DNA of 64,000 nucleotides from Tessaracoccus massiliensis. GTDB taxonomy: Bacteria > Actinomycetota > Actinomycetes > Propionibacteriales > Propionibacteriaceae. The position numbers and the translations under genes were made by a program. Below, in pieces: positions 48,259 through 57,127 of the stretch. Location of the stretch: the NCBI RefSeq assembly GCF_000826065.2, contig NZ_LN623543.1, positions 412,144-476,143 of the forward strand, written 5' to 3'. The notes beneath the pieces were generated by a model, which was given only the letters and a program-made list of their open reading frames with translations, was not told the origin of the DNA and ran no database searches. Positions within the stretch are counted from its first letter, which is position 1. Every line of letters starts with the position of its first letter.

Positions 48259-48873
48259 TCAGCCGACGTTGAGCTGGATCACTCCGTAGTTGTAGGCCTT
48301 GCGGCGGTAGACCACCGACGGACGACCGGACTCGGCGTCCTGGTACAGGAAGAAGTCGTGCCCGACCAGTTCCATCTCGTCGAGGGCCTGCGCCAGCGTG
48401 AGCGGCTCGGCGTCGAAGACCTTCTCACGCACGACGAGCGGACCGTCCCCGGTGACCACGAGACCTGCCACGTTCGTGGTGGGCACCTCGTCATCGGCCT
48501 CATCGGGAGCACCGTTGCGCTCGTCGACGGGGGGCGCGAACTCCGAGATGGTCGCGGCACGCAGCCCACGGTGGGTCTTGCGTCGATCCGCTGCGCGGCG
48601 TAGCTGGGACTTCAACCGGTCGAGTGCCATCTCGAAGGCCGCGGTCTTGTCCTCTGCGTTCGCCTCGGCGCGGATCACCGGCCCCCTGCTTCGGAGGGTG
48701 AGTTGGACGGTGGTTGCATCGGCGGGGTGCTTCTTCCCCTCGTTGGCCTGGAATTCGACCTCGACGCGGATCACGCGGTCGCGCAATCGCTCGATGGTGG
48801 CCAACCGCTCAGAGACGAGCTCCTTCAGTTCAGGGCTGATCGTGCAGTGACGACCTGTGACGACGATGTCCAT
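48259..48873 (-). CDS. hpf: Long-form ribosome hibernation promoting factor
   Basis: Protein that dimerises 70S ribosomes in stationary phase or stress, 204 residues (long type). The N-terminal S30AE domain starts [20 protein letters not shown] and ends near residue 100. The C-terminal dimerisation domain has [36 protein letters not shown] and [15 protein letters not shown]. Its own terminator lies just downstream. The gene sits between comF and secA as in Streptomyces. Confidence 0.95.
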   Translation of the reverse strand: MDIVVTGRHCTISPELKELVSERLATIERLRDRVIRVEVEFQANEGKKHPADATTVQLTLRSRGPVIRAEANAEDKTAAFEMALDRLKSQLRRAADRRKTHRGLRAATISEFAPPVDERNGAPDEADDEVPTTNVAGLVVTGDGPLVVREKVFDAEPLTLAQALDEMELVGHDFFLYQDAESGRPSVVYRRKAYNYGVIQLNVG

Positions 48874-48951
48874 CTAATCCTCCGTCTGTCTTTCGGGCTG
48901 GTGCCCACGTGACGACTGTTCCACCGCCGAGGGGATCCCGGCGGGATGGGC

Positions 48952-48991
48952 AACGCCGCAGGATTCCCAGCGTTCGGGGGCCTGCGGCGTT
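48952..48991. terminator. Hairpin between comF and hpf
   Basis: Arms AACGCCGCAGG (48952-48962) and CCTGCGGCGTT (48981-48991), perfect 11-bp inverted repeat with an 18-base loop. It lies about 20 bases after the comF stop and could end the mtrA-mtrB-lpqB-comF transcript. There is no clear U-run on the minus strand. Confidence 0.6.
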
Positions 48992-49011
48992 TCCATGAAC
49001 CAACGCTACCG

Positions 49012-49674
49012 CTACCTCCAAGCAGGTGTCCCGGGTTTCCACGAGTGTCGAGGTAGTTTCTCCGCCTGCGCTACCACGGCGGCCCCGAACACGCGGTTCC
49101 CGGCAGTTCTCAGCGCCCGTACCGCTTCCCTCAGAGACGCGCCGGACGTGGCGACATCGTCGACCACCACCACCGGCCGAGTAGTCGTGCGAGCCTTCAT
49201 CGAGTACGCGAGGTTACGGCTGCGTTGTGCGCGCCCGAGACCCAGTTGGTCCTCCCCCGCCGCGATCCGCGTGAGGAGCCGCTGCTGAGGCAGCCCGCAG
49301 CGACGCCCGGCTCTGGCTGCCAGCCGCGCCCCATGGTCGAAGCCGCGCTCCCTGACCGCGCTGGCACGCGAAGGCACTGGAACGAGAACCGACTCCGGAG
49401 GTGGGCTCAGCGCAAGGACGGCGCGGGCCAGGTGATCCCCCAGCACGCCGCTGAGATGCAGGCCACCGTCGTCCTTGTAGCGGGGGATGACGTGCTCCAG
49501 CACCGGCCGGTACTGGCAGGCAGCCACCACAGGGATGTCGAGGCCTCGGTCAATCAGCTCCGGTGGGGCCTCTAGTTCGGCGCGGCATCCGTCGCACAGT
49601 CCCCATCCCGGCTGGCGGCAGCCTGGGCAGGCGGCTCCCAGCAGCAGGTCAGCGGCGGCGTGGAGGAATCTCAT
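49012..49674 (-). CDS. comF: ComF-family phosphoribosyltransferase-like protein
   Basis: ComF-type protein of 220 residues, related to competence protein ComFC of Firmicutes. An N-terminal zinc finger (CPGCRQPGWGLCDGCRAEL) precedes a phosphoribosyltransferase fold with the PRPP loop VVVVDDVATSGASLREA. Whether it works in DNA uptake here is unknown; most Actinomycetota have the gene without known competence. GGAGGC precedes the ATG. It is the last gene after lpqB, 47 bp away. Confidence 0.9.
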   Translation of the reverse strand: MRFLHAAADLLLGAACPGCRQPGWGLCDGCRAELEAPPELIDRGLDIPVVAACQYRPVLEHVIPRYKDDGGLHLSGVLGDHLARAVLALSPPPESVLVPVPSRASAVRERGFDHGARLAARAGRRCGLPQQRLLTRIAAGEDQLGLGRAQRSRNLAYSMKARTTTRPVVVVDDVATSGASLREAVRALRTAGNRVFGAAVVAQAEKLPRHSWKPGTPAWR

Positions 49675-49721
49675 GCCTCCACTATGGCCGGTTAACCCCC
49701 CGGCCCACCGTTATCCACAGC

Positions 49722-51416
49722 TCATCCCGGGTAGGCGAGCGCGGTGACCCCGTCGGTGAGGCGGCTCCACCTGGTGCGCGCCTCGTAGCGCCAGCTGAGT
49801 CCGCTGCTGGTGGTCACCGCGATGGGGCCGCCGCCGAGACGAACGTTCGATGTCACATCCACGATCTCGCCGTTGACCGTGCCCAGATCCTCGACCACAG
49901 AGCCGTCGAGGAGGCTGGTGAACACCGACCTGACGCCTGTTCCCGTGGCCGCCACCGCGATCGAGGTCTCGGCCTGCCAGGTGGGTGAGACAGGATCGGT
50001 CAGGGGCACGCCATCAGGCGAGATGATCTCGATGGGTTGCCATCTGCTCACCGACACGGGGCTGCTGCCCAGCAGGGTCGCGATGCCCAAGGTGGGCTCT
50101 CCCCCGACGTCCGCGATGATGATGATGCGCGCCCTGGATGGGGAGACGGAGAAGTCACGGATCCGGCCGGAGCCCACGTCAGCGGCGACGAGTTGGACTC
50201 CCCCGTTGCGGTCCACCGTGGCCAGGCGTGGCGTGCCTGTCGCGTCGTTGCCCATCACCCAGAGCATGCCGAGCACGAACTGGGGGGAGCGAAGATTGGC
50301 CAACGGGATGTCGACCTTCGCGAGCGCCGAGTTCAAGCCTCCGATCGACAGCTCTGTGCGTTGCTCATTGATCAACGCGATGCTGGCGCCGTCGACGGAG
50401 ACGGCGACGTCAGAGGCTGGACCAGGCGCTCCGTGCGGCACGACAAACTGGTCCGGGCCCGTCACCCGGCCCACCCTGCCGTCGCGCACCCCGTACAGGT
50501 CGGTTGCCGCTGCGCGGGAGAGCACCTGGTAGCCCTGCTGGGTGGCCAGCTCCAACACTCCGTTGGCTGATTCGCCCGGGATGGACAGCGGCCTGCCGTC
50601 ATCGCGGGTCACCACGAGGCCGCTGACGCGCGGCACCGACGTCAGGGTCCACAGGAGTTGGGCGCCGAGGTTGCGTAGCTGGCTGTCGGCCATGTCCTCA
50701 GGCAGGCCCGCGAGGTCGGCAGTCACCACGCCGCTCTGGTCGATCGTGGCTCCCCCTTCGCCAAGGTGGACGTCGCGCGGCACGGCGTTGACGACGGAGC
50801 GGGAGAGCGTGGGGGTGGGCCCGTCGAACAGCGCCTCGAGTACGTTGCTGGGTGTCAGGAGCGCCTCGGGTAGGTGGATGGGGTCCGGGACCACATGTGC
50901 GCCCACCCGGCTCATAAAGTACAGCGTGACGCGGGAGTAGTACCGCTCGAAGTTGTACCTCGACAGCAGCAGGCCGCGCGGGGGGTTGCTGATGCGCCAC
51001 TGGCCCTGTTGCTCGACGAGCCCGAAGTCGTGTGTGAACTCCTCAAGCTCCGGCGTGTACCGGTTGTCCGAGCCGAGGCGGCCGATGGTCATCCCGGTGA
51101 CGGCGGCAGACCCCTCGCCCCCGACGACGCTGCCGTCGAAGACCAACGCATCCTCCGGCTCCCACTGCGCGGCGGCCTCGCTGGTCATGTACATCCGCGC
51201 GATGGCGTATCCGCCTTCCGGGTCCGCCATCGCCTGCAGAAAGCCCTCCACGAGGCGGCTGGGTGTCATGTCAGCGCTCGGCGGCTCGGGTGCGACGTCG
51301 ATGCCGCGGGGCTGCGCCTCGAGCGGCACCTGCTCCACGGGCCCACTGGTGGCGATCGCGGTGCATCCGCTGAGCGCGAGCACCAGTGCCGCGATGACGG
51401 CGACAAGCCGCTTCAT
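49722..51416 (-). CDS. lpqB: Lipoprotein LpqB, accessory to MtrAB
   Basis: Secreted lipoprotein of 564 residues. Start ATG 51416 gives signal MKRLVAVIAALVLALSGC with lipobox LSGC. A GerMN domain (about residues 60-300) is followed by a beta-propeller-like domain that includes repeated stretches such as VAVSVDGASIALINEQ and FSVSPSRARIIIIAD. In mycobacteria LpqB binds the outside of MtrB and tunes its activity. The gene overlaps mtrB by ATGA. Confidence 0.93.
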   Translation of the reverse strand: MKRLVAVIAALVLALSGCTAIATSGPVEQVPLEAQPRGIDVAPEPPSADMTPSRLVEGFLQAMADPEGGYAIARMYMTSEAAAQWEPEDALVFDGSVVGGEGSAAVTGMTIGRLGSDNRYTPELEEFTHDFGLVEQQGQWRISNPPRGLLLSRYNFERYYSRVTLYFMSRVGAHVVPDPIHLPEALLTPSNVLEALFDGPTPTLSRSVVNAVPRDVHLGEGGATIDQSGVVTADLAGLPEDMADSQLRNLGAQLLWTLTSVPRVSGLVVTRDDGRPLSIPGESANGVLELATQQGYQVLSRAAATDLYGVRDGRVGRVTGPDQFVVPHGAPGPASDVAVSVDGASIALINEQRTELSIGGLNSALAKVDIPLANLRSPQFVLGMLWVMGNDATGTPRLATVDRNGGVQLVAADVGSGRIRDFSVSPSRARIIIIADVGGEPTLGIATLLGSSPVSVSRWQPIEIISPDGVPLTDPVSPTWQAETSIAVAATGTGVRSVFTSLLDGSVVEDLGTVNGEIVDVTSNVRLGGGPIAVTTSSGLSWRYEARTRWSRLTDGVTALAYPG

Positions 51417-52981
51417 GCGAGGTCCTCCACTTCGTCGACGGGAATCACGGGCAGGGGCGACGAGGTCAGCTCTTGTCCCCTCTCCTTGGGTAGCGTCAGC
51501 CGGAACTGCGCACCCAGGCCGGGGCGCCCCCAGGCCGTGAGACACCCATGGTGGAGGCGCGCGTCCTCCATCGCGATCGCCAGGCCCAGCCCGGTTCCTC
51601 CCACGATGCGGGTGCGGCTGGGGTCCGCCCTCCAGAAGCGGTCGAAGACGCGGGCCGCGTCCTCCGCCTTGAGGCCGACCCCGTAGTCCCGCACCGTGAC
51701 CGCTACGGCTGTCTCGTCGGCGGCAATGCGCACCAGCACGGGCCTACCCTCGCTGTGTTCGATGGCGTTGGTGATGAGGTTGCGCAGGATGCGGCGCACG
51801 CGCCTGCCATCCACCTCTGCGGTGGTGTCCTCAGTCAGGCGCTCACACCGAAGCTCCACGCCGAGAGCTTCGGCCACGGAGGCGTTGTCGGCGACCTCTG
51901 CGGCGACCAGGGCGGCAACGTCAGTCTCGTCGAGGGCGAGCACCGCGGCACCGGCATCGAAACGGGAGATCTCCAGAAGATCGGCGAGCATCAGGTCGAA
52001 CCTGTCGATCTCCACGCTCATCAGTTCGGCGGAGCGCGCTGTGACGGGGTCGAAGTGGTCCCTGGCGTCGTGCAACACATCGGCCGCCATCTTGATCGTC
52101 GTCATGGGCGTGCGCAGTTCGTGCGAGACGTCGCTGACGAACCGCTGCTGAAGTGTCGACAGCGTCTCCAACTCCCGGATGCGCTGCTGCAGTTCCGCGG
52201 CCATCCGGTTCATCGAGGTGGCGAGAGAAGCCAGATCATCTGTGCCCTTGACCGCCATGCGCTCCCCCAACTGACCAGACGCCAACTGCAGGGCGGTGGT
52301 GCTGGCCCTGCGGACGGGTCGCACCACCTGGGCCGTGACCGAGTAGGCGATGAGGCCAAGGGCCAACACCAGAGCGACTCCTGCCGCGATCACCGCTCCG
52401 CGCAGCGCGCGCAACGTCTGCAGTTCGGTGGTCATCGGGAAGATGTAGAAGACCGGGTAGCGCTCCCCCGTCTCGCCGATCAGCGCCGAGCCGATGGCCC
52501 ATCCCGGCTCTGGCGCCGCATCGCCATCTGAGAACACCACCTGGGTGGGGGTGATGAACATCCCCTCATCCCTTTCCACCCGCTCGCGCAACTCGGCGGG
52601 GACCGATTCTGCCCGGATGCCCGTCGAGGTCAGGCTCGATGCCGGGCCTTGGATGACCACGCGGTACTGGGCAGCCTGCGCGTCCGCCAGGTCAGCGAGC
52701 CGGCTGAGCGATTCGTGGATGGCTGCGCCGCGCGACTCCGGGGTGCGCAACTGCTCCTGCATGAACGCGTAGACGCCCACCGCCTCGTTGAGGGCGGCCT
52801 GCCGCTTGGTCTCGACCACGCCGGTGGTGGCCTGCCGCATCAGCAGCATCCCCGCCAGCGTCATCAACACCATGGACAGACTCAGTGTGGTGACCAACAC
52901 CCGTAGCGGCAGCGAGCCCCACCACAGGGCCCGGAGGCCGCGTGAGGGGCGGGGATGAGCCGCCTCAGACCTGGGGTTCAC
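51413..52981 (-). CDS. mtrB: Sensor histidine kinase MtrB
   Basis: Membrane-bound sensor kinase of the MtrAB system, 522 residues. Transmembrane helices lie near 25-48 and 193-215, with an extracellular sensor between. HAMP follows, then the HisKA phosphoacceptor His287 in FVSDVSHELRTPMTTIKM, and HATPase motifs NLITNAIEHSEG, VRDYGVGL and GGTGLGLAIAMEDA. It controls cell-wall turnover and division genes in relatives. It overlaps mtrA (17 bp) and lpqB (4 bp). Confidence 0.95.
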   Translation of the reverse strand: MNPRSEAAHPRPSRGLRALWWGSLPLRVLVTTLSLSMVLMTLAGMLLMRQATTGVVETKRQAALNEAVGVYAFMQEQLRTPESRGAAIHESLSRLADLADAQAAQYRVVIQGPASSLTSTGIRAESVPAELRERVERDEGMFITPTQVVFSDGDAAPEPGWAIGSALIGETGERYPVFYIFPMTTELQTLRALRGAVIAAGVALVLALGLIAYSVTAQVVRPVRRASTTALQLASGQLGERMAVKGTDDLASLATSMNRMAAELQQRIRELETLSTLQQRFVSDVSHELRTPMTTIKMAADVLHDARDHFDPVTARSAELMSVEIDRFDLMLADLLEISRFDAGAAVLALDETDVAALVAAEVADNASVAEALGVELRCERLTEDTTAEVDGRRVRRILRNLITNAIEHSEGRPVLVRIAADETAVAVTVRDYGVGLKAEDAARVFDRFWRADPSRTRIVGGTGLGLAIAMEDARLHHGCLTAWGRPGLGAQFRLTLPKERGQELTSSPLPVIPVDEVEDLA

Positions 52982-53666
52982 CGGCGCGGTATCCGATGCC
53001 CCGGACGGTGATCACGATCTCGGGATGCTCGGGATCCTTCTCGATCTTGGCCCGCAGTCGCTGGACATGGACGTTGACCAGGCGCGTGTCTGCCGCGTTG
53101 CGATAGCCCCACACCTCGTCGAGCAGAGCCTCGCGGGTGAACACATGGGTGGGGCGGCGGGCCAGCGCCAGCAGGAGTTCGAACTCCAGGGGGGTCAGCG
53201 ACAGCGACGCGTCCCCCCGCTTAACCACGTGGGACGACACCGAAATGGTCAGGTCCCCAATCGTCAACAGATCCGAGCCGATGTCGCCGCTGGTGCGCCG
53301 GAGCCGGGTCCTGATGCGGGCGATGAGTTCCTTGGCCTTGAAGGGCTTGGGCACGTAGTCATCTGCACCGGCTTCAAGCCCTGCCACCACATCCGAGGTG
53401 TCCGACTTCGCGGTGAGCATGATGATCGGTACGCCTGATTCGGCCCGGATGTCGCGACACACCGACACACCGTCGCGCCCGGGCAGCATCAGGTCAAGCA
53501 GCACCAGATCCGGCCGTGACTGACGGAACTCCTGCAGCGCCTCGCTGCCCGTCCCGCACCGGACAGTCTCGAAGCCCTCCTGGCGCAGCACGATCTGCAG
53601 CATCTCCGACAGCGCTGCGTCATCGTCGACCACGAGAATGCGGGCCTTGCTCTTGGCGTCGCTCAC
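52965..53666 (-). CDS. mtrA: Response regulator MtrA
   Basis: OmpR-type response regulator, 233 residues. The receiver domain has VVDDD near residues 12-16, the phosphorylated Asp58 in LVLLDLMLPG, and the late MLTAKSD. The winged-helix DNA-binding domain ends with RLVNVHVQRLRAKIEKDPEHPEIVITVRGIGYRAG-type residues. Start GTG 53666 has AGGAGG six bases upstream. TACCAT on the minus strand, about 30 bp upstream of the start, may be the -10 box. Confidence 0.96.
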   Translation of the reverse strand: MSDAKSKARILVVDDDAALSEMLQIVLRQEGFETVRCGTGSEALQEFRQSRPDLVLLDLMLPGRDGVSVCRDIRAESGVPIIMLTAKSDTSDVVAGLEAGADDYVPKPFKAKELIARIRTRLRRTSGDIGSDLLTIGDLTISVSSHVVKRGDASLSLTPLEFELLLALARRPTHVFTREALLDEVWGYRNAADTRLVNVHVQRLRAKIEKDPEHPEIVITVRGIGYRAGEPQV

Positions 53667-53713
53667 CCCAGCCTCCTTGCTCTGCGGACCATGGTAGCGA
53701 GCGGGCCGAAATG

Positions 53714-54496
53714 TCACACGGCAGACATCAGCGTACGGCCGCCTCCGCCACCACCGACAATCTTCTGGAGCGCCTGCAGGGTCTCCGAGTGCTCGCTGAA
53801 GATCTTCGCGATCTGCTCAGCCTCACCGCTCCATGAGTCGCTATTCTGCAAGTTTCCGTATGCGGTGGCTGCGCCAGCGATAACGCGCTCCACGTGCTTC
53901 ATCCGCCAGTTGCGGGGCATGCTTGAGCCGCTCGAAGCCGAAATCTTGGCCACAGCGCTGCCAGCAGTGGCCATGGCGCACAGCGCCAATGCCGTCCGAA
54001 GCATGTTCTCGGTGAGCCGGCGGGCGCGATCGCAGCCGTCGACGATGCTGCGCACGCTGTGCCCGAAGTTGATCGCCTTGTGCTCATTGGCCCGTCCGGA
54101 AGCAACGGCCCCGTCGTGGGTACGCCCCTCCCAGAAGGCCTCCTTGATGGCCTTGACGTTGACGCCTACGGACTCCGCCACTTCCAATTGCTGCTCGACG
54201 ACGCTTTCCCAGATGCTCGTTGCTTCGCGAAGCAACTCGGGCGATTTGGCGCTGGCCTCCAACCAGCGGTGATGCCCCTCCAACTTCTCCAACTGGCCCA
54301 TCATCCGGCCGTAGGTGGCGATGGCATCGGCGGCGATACCGGCCGCCACCCAGGGCTGCAGCGCGGTCTGCGCCAAGTTCTCGAGCCGGGTCAGAACGAG
54401 AAGGTTCTCCTTGACGTCGTTGGCCAGGGCCGCGCCCGTCAGAGTCCGCAGAGTGGTCACTTCCTTGGTGATGCTCGCATACGTGACGTTACTCAC
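53714..54496 (-). CDS. Helical protein with WSG motif, candidate type VII secretion partner
   Basis: Unrecognised protein of 260 residues, almost wholly helical in appearance, with one moderately hydrophobic stretch (LRTALALCAMATAGSAVAKIS, about 166-186). Near the C-terminus SDSWSGEAEQIAKIFSEHSETLQ has a WSG turn at W222 followed by a helix, recalling the WxG hinge of WXG100 proteins. It ends with a glycine run, GGGGGG. It is the third gene of a coupled set (ATGA with the upstream gene) ending 47 bp before mtrA. Its role is inferred only from context. Confidence 0.6.
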   Translation of the reverse strand: MSNVTYASITKEVTTLRTLTGAALANDVKENLLVLTRLENLAQTALQPWVAAGIAADAIATYGRMMGQLEKLEGHHRWLEASAKSPELLREATSIWESVVEQQLEVAESVGVNVKAIKEAFWEGRTHDGAVASGRANEHKAINFGHSVRSIVDGCDRARRLTENMLRTALALCAMATAGSAVAKISASSGSSMPRNWRMKHVERVIAGAATAYGNLQNSDSWSGEAEQIAKIFSEHSETLQALQKIVGGGGGGRTLMSAV

Positions 54497-55326
54497 TGGT
54501 TGGCCCTTCCGATCTCCTGCAGCGCCGCGTCCTCGGCGTCCTGATAGTTCTTACGCGCCAGGTCGGTCTTGACCGCCTCCGCCGTGGACTCCAGCCCCCC
54601 TTCCTCTGCCACCTTCGCGGTGCTCTGGACGGCCTCGACGTAGGGCACGACGGGCTGCTTGAGCACCCCGAACATCGTCACCGCATCGGGGGTCGAGAGC
54701 ACGGTGTCACGGAGCGGACCTGACTGCTCCGCGACGTCCTGCCACCGCTGGGAACTGTTGCGCAGATCCTGCCCTGCCACCTGGTAGTCCGTACCTCCCG
54801 ACGAGGTGTACGAGGGCGTCGACTGGGCGAACGACGTGGTGCTCGTGGAGCGGGTTCCGGAACTGGTGCTGGGGTCGCTGCTGTACGTGGGCGGCTGCTG
54901 GTAGTAGGACGAGTCACCGGGACGGGGTGCCTGCACGCCGCTGTCAGACGACGAGTTCGAGCCGCCGTCGTTGTCCCAGTTGTCTGCCGGATCGTCAACT
55001 GCCGGATCGTCGCCCCCGGCCGCGATGGGGCCTGGCTGCGGATAGGTGGGCGGTTGGTATCCGGGCGGCTGGTACCCGGGTGGCTGATACCCCGGCGGCT
55101 GGTAGCCAGGGGGCTGCGGGTATGCAGGCTGCGACGGCGCCGGCAGCGGCGCGACGGGTGCCACAGGGCGGGTGGGAGCCGGAGGGGCAGGCACGCCGGG
55201 CTGAGTGCCTGGCTGTGGCGACGTGCCGGGACCCTGCTGCGAAGCGGACTGGAGGCCGGCGGCGTGCACGCCCGTGGTGGGTTTGGCGTCGAAGCGCACC
55301 TCGGTGTCTGGGTTCTGCTGATTCAT
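54493..55326 (-). CDS. Proline-rich protein with EspC/WXG100-like C-terminal hairpin
   Basis: Protein of 277 residues in two parts. Residues 1-175 are disordered, Pro/Gln/Ser-rich, with four GYQPP repeats near residues 73-95. The last 95 residues form two long helices: QVAGQDLRNSSQRWQDVAEQ, a turn with FGVLKQPVVPYVEAV, and a final helix with AVKTDLARKNYQDAEDAAL. Y261-x3-E265 fits the YxxxD/E type VII export signal in the second helix, as in EspC-type substrates. Both ends overlap neighbours by ATGA. The function is unknown; the substrate idea is inference. Confidence 0.65.
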   Translation of the reverse strand: MNQQNPDTEVRFDAKPTTGVHAAGLQSASQQGPGTSPQPGTQPGVPAPPAPTRPVAPVAPLPAPSQPAYPQPPGYQPPGYQPPGYQPPGYQPPTYPQPGPIAAGGDDPAVDDPADNWDNDGGSNSSSDSGVQAPRPGDSSYYQQPPTYSSDPSTSSGTRSTSTTSFAQSTPSYTSSGGTDYQVAGQDLRNSSQRWQDVAEQSGPLRDTVLSTPDAVTMFGVLKQPVVPYVEAVQSTAKVAEEGGLESTAEAVKTDLARKNYQDAEDAALQEIGRANQ

Positions 55327-56039
55327 CGGGATCCCTTCTCCATGATCGTGAGCAGGTCGCGTTGGGCCCGGGCGAATTCCTGGGCGAGTTCCTCGTGTTC
55401 CCCGGGAACCAGTACCGGAGGGGTGTACTTGTCATAGGCGAGCCGGGCGGCCTGGAGTACACCCGTCGCGATGGCTTCTGACTCAGCGGACTGCAACCAG
55501 GCGCGGTCGAAGCTGACCGAATCGGCGATACCTGCCAGGGAGAGGCTCAGTGTCACGGGCCCCTTGGTCACGACCGTCTGCTCGCCGTCGAACTGGGCCC
55601 ACCTGACTTCCTGCGGGGGGCGGGCAGCCAGCGCAGCCTGCTTCTCCAGTAGCACCAACACTCGCTCCTGCACCTCCTCCTCGTCGGGCAAGGAGTGGTG
55701 GGACTCTTCGTCCTGGATGTCCCCGGTGCTGAACGTGGGCAGCGAAGCGTCTCCCCCGACGCGGACCGAGGCAGCGAAGAATGCCTCGCCGAAGGCGGCG
55801 TCGAGGCCACGATTCGGGCCCAGGACTTCCCGCCAGCGCGGCGAGACGTGCACACGTGTGATCTGCCTGGAGGATTCCTCCACCCAGATGCGCACTGCCA
55901 GTCTGGCGTCGGTGAACCCGTGGGCCGGCAGCCACTTGTCTTCAGCTCCCGCCGCAGGGTCGTCAACGACGGGTGCGGGGTCAGTGGCGACGTCGCTGGG
56001 TGGAGCCAGCAGCTCGTCGTCGAATTCCTCGTCGGTCAC
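55323..56039 (-). CDS. YbaB/EspL-like candidate protein, first gene of the cassette
   Basis: Protein of 238 residues, acidic N-terminus (MTDEEFDDELLAPP). The centre, DARLAVRIWVEESSRQITRVHVSPRWREVLGPNRGL split across strands and a helix, followed by DAAFGEAFFAAS, resembles the strand-strand-helix of YbaB/EbfC-type proteins found in ESX loci (EspL). The rest is strand-rich (VRWAQFDGEQTVVTKGPVTL) and ends in a helix. It carries a GAGGAGGG ribosome site and heads the three-gene set. The family link is by eye and weak. Confidence 0.55.
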   Translation of the reverse strand: MTDEEFDDELLAPPSDVATDPAPVVDDPAAGAEDKWLPAHGFTDARLAVRIWVEESSRQITRVHVSPRWREVLGPNRGLDAAFGEAFFAASVRVGGDASLPTFSTGDIQDEESHHSLPDEEEVQERVLVLLEKQAALAARPPQEVRWAQFDGEQTVVTKGPVTLSLSLAGIADSVSFDRAWLQSAESEAIATGVLQAARLAYDKYTPPVLVPGEHEELAQEFARAQRDLLTIMEKGSR

Positions 56040-56115
56040 CGGCCGACCCTCCTCATCGCAAGACGTACACGTCCAGTCTTACATGGCGAGGGGTCATATG
56101 TCGCTGGCCAACTGG

Positions 56116-56676
56116 CTAATTCGATGCCGGTTCTTCGGTCCAGGTTGACCAACGGCTGGGGCCACCGCCCATGCGTCGCAACACCCGGCGCCACAGGCCT
56201 CCCGGATCACCGAAGACGTCGTCTGCGCGAACGCCGGTGCGGAACCACGAGCCGCGGATCAGCTCCCCCTCCAGCTGGCCGGGCGCCCAGGCTGACAGCC
56301 CGATGAATGCTCTCAAAGCGCTGAAGGAGGATTCCAACAGCTCTTCGGGAAACTGGAGGTCCACCAGCCCGATGTCCCCGGTGATCCGTTCCCATCCCGG
56401 CGGCGGGGATTCCTCCGAGGCGGGCTTTCCGAGCGCGATGACGACGTCGGAGTTGACCGGGCCCCCCTCAAACAGCGACTGCGGAGGACTCAAGTGGGGC
56501 TGGAAGTGGCCCAACCCGGCAGATGGCGGGAACTCAGAGACGTTGCCGAGGCACACTCCGACGGTGCCCTCGTGGTTGTGTTCGATGAGCAGCACCACAG
56601 AGCGGTCGAAGTAACCGCTGCGGCCCGGTTGCGTGGCCACCAGCAGCTGTCCCGCCGAGATCGCGCCAGTATGCAT
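56116..56676 (-). CDS. algH: YqgE/AlgH family protein (UPF0301)
   Basis: Conserved cytosolic protein of 186 residues. Signatures: SAGQLLVATQPG, FDRSVVLLIEHNHEGTVGVCLG, SLFEGGPVNSDVVIALG, ALRAFIGLSAWAPGQLEGELIRGSW. The activity is not known; the Pseudomonas homologue affects alginate regulation. It is the last core gene before the integrated element, about 350 bp from the att-like site. No gene is supported in 56677-57127, which holds the hairpins and att fragment listed below. Confidence 0.92.
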   Translation of the reverse strand: MHTGAISAGQLLVATQPGRSGYFDRSVVLLIEHNHEGTVGVCLGNVSEFPPSAGLGHFQPHLSPPQSLFEGGPVNSDVVIALGKPASEESPPPGWERITGDIGLVDLQFPEELLESSFSALRAFIGLSAWAPGQLEGELIRGSWFRTGVRADDVFGDPGGLWRRVLRRMGGGPSRWSTWTEEPASN

Positions 56677-56797
56677 GTCCCCAGCCTAACGGCCACCCTC
56701 CGGGAGAACGGCAACGAGGCTCTTCCCTCACCTGCTCAGCCATGAAATAGTCGTAGAACGACGTTAGCTCGGCCGGTAGGGCCGCCACCGACATGAA

Positions 56798-56828
56798 ACA
56801 GCCCTGCCAGAGAGCTGACAGGGGCTGT
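56798..56828. terminator. Imperfect hairpin resembling the ssrA-side terminator
   Basis: ACAGCCCTGCCAG (56798-56810) pairs with CTGACAGGGGCTGT (56815-56828) with one mismatch and one bulge, giving a four-base loop. The arm CTGACAGGGGC is identical to that of the terminator at 57012-57022, about 200 bp away. Confidence 0.55.
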
Positions 56829-56996
56829 GAATTAGAGCAGGGACGAAGGTGCGGCCCTGCTCCATCTGAGCCAGAGGCGCCAACGCACAGTTGGGCCGTA
56901 CGTCTACTGAACTCGGTGAACGGGCCACCGGCGAACAGTGTTGAGTCGAGCGCCTCTGCAGCGCAGGATAGGACGCGTCGTGGACGAAAGAACAAA

Positions 56997-57022
56997 GCCC
57001 CTGTCAGCGAACTGACAGGGGC
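56997..57022 (-). terminator. Rho-independent terminator of the interrupted tRNA-like gene
   Basis: Perfect arms GCCCCTGTCAG and CTGACAGGGGC with CGAA as the loop on the plus strand. On the minus strand it is followed by TTTGTTCTTT. It lies eight bases beyond the 3' end of the tRNA-like fragment, as expected of that gene's own terminator. Confidence 0.85.
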
Positions 57023-57029
57023 ACAGGGG

Positions 57030-57051
57030 TGGAGGTGGCGGGAATTGAACC
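57030..57051 (-). other. att-like site: 3' fragment of a tRNA-like gene, probably tmRNA (ssrA)
   Basis: On the minus strand GGTTCAATTCCCGCC runs on into ACCTCCA, the T-loop, T-stem 3' strand and acceptor 3' strand of a tRNA-like RNA. The acceptor 3' strand CACCTCC has U at position 70, which would make the G3-U70 pair of alanine-charged RNAs including tmRNA. The bases that should complete the T-stem 5' strand (GCGGG) are instead CACGG, so homology stops at about 57051 and no tRNA body follows. This is typical of the end of an element integrated in the 3' end of ssrA or tRNA-Ala. Confidence 0.65.
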
Positions 57052-57127
57052 GTGAGGCTCTGACAAGGCTCTTAGATGCGAAGGAATCAGCAGGTACCGC
57101 CAGGTACCGCAGGAGAAAGGCCTCAGA

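Noticed and set aside
57030-57110. Complete tRNA gene at the att site
   Set aside because: Only the T-loop and 3' acceptor strand are present; the T-stem 5' strand does not pair and no anticodon or D arm follows.
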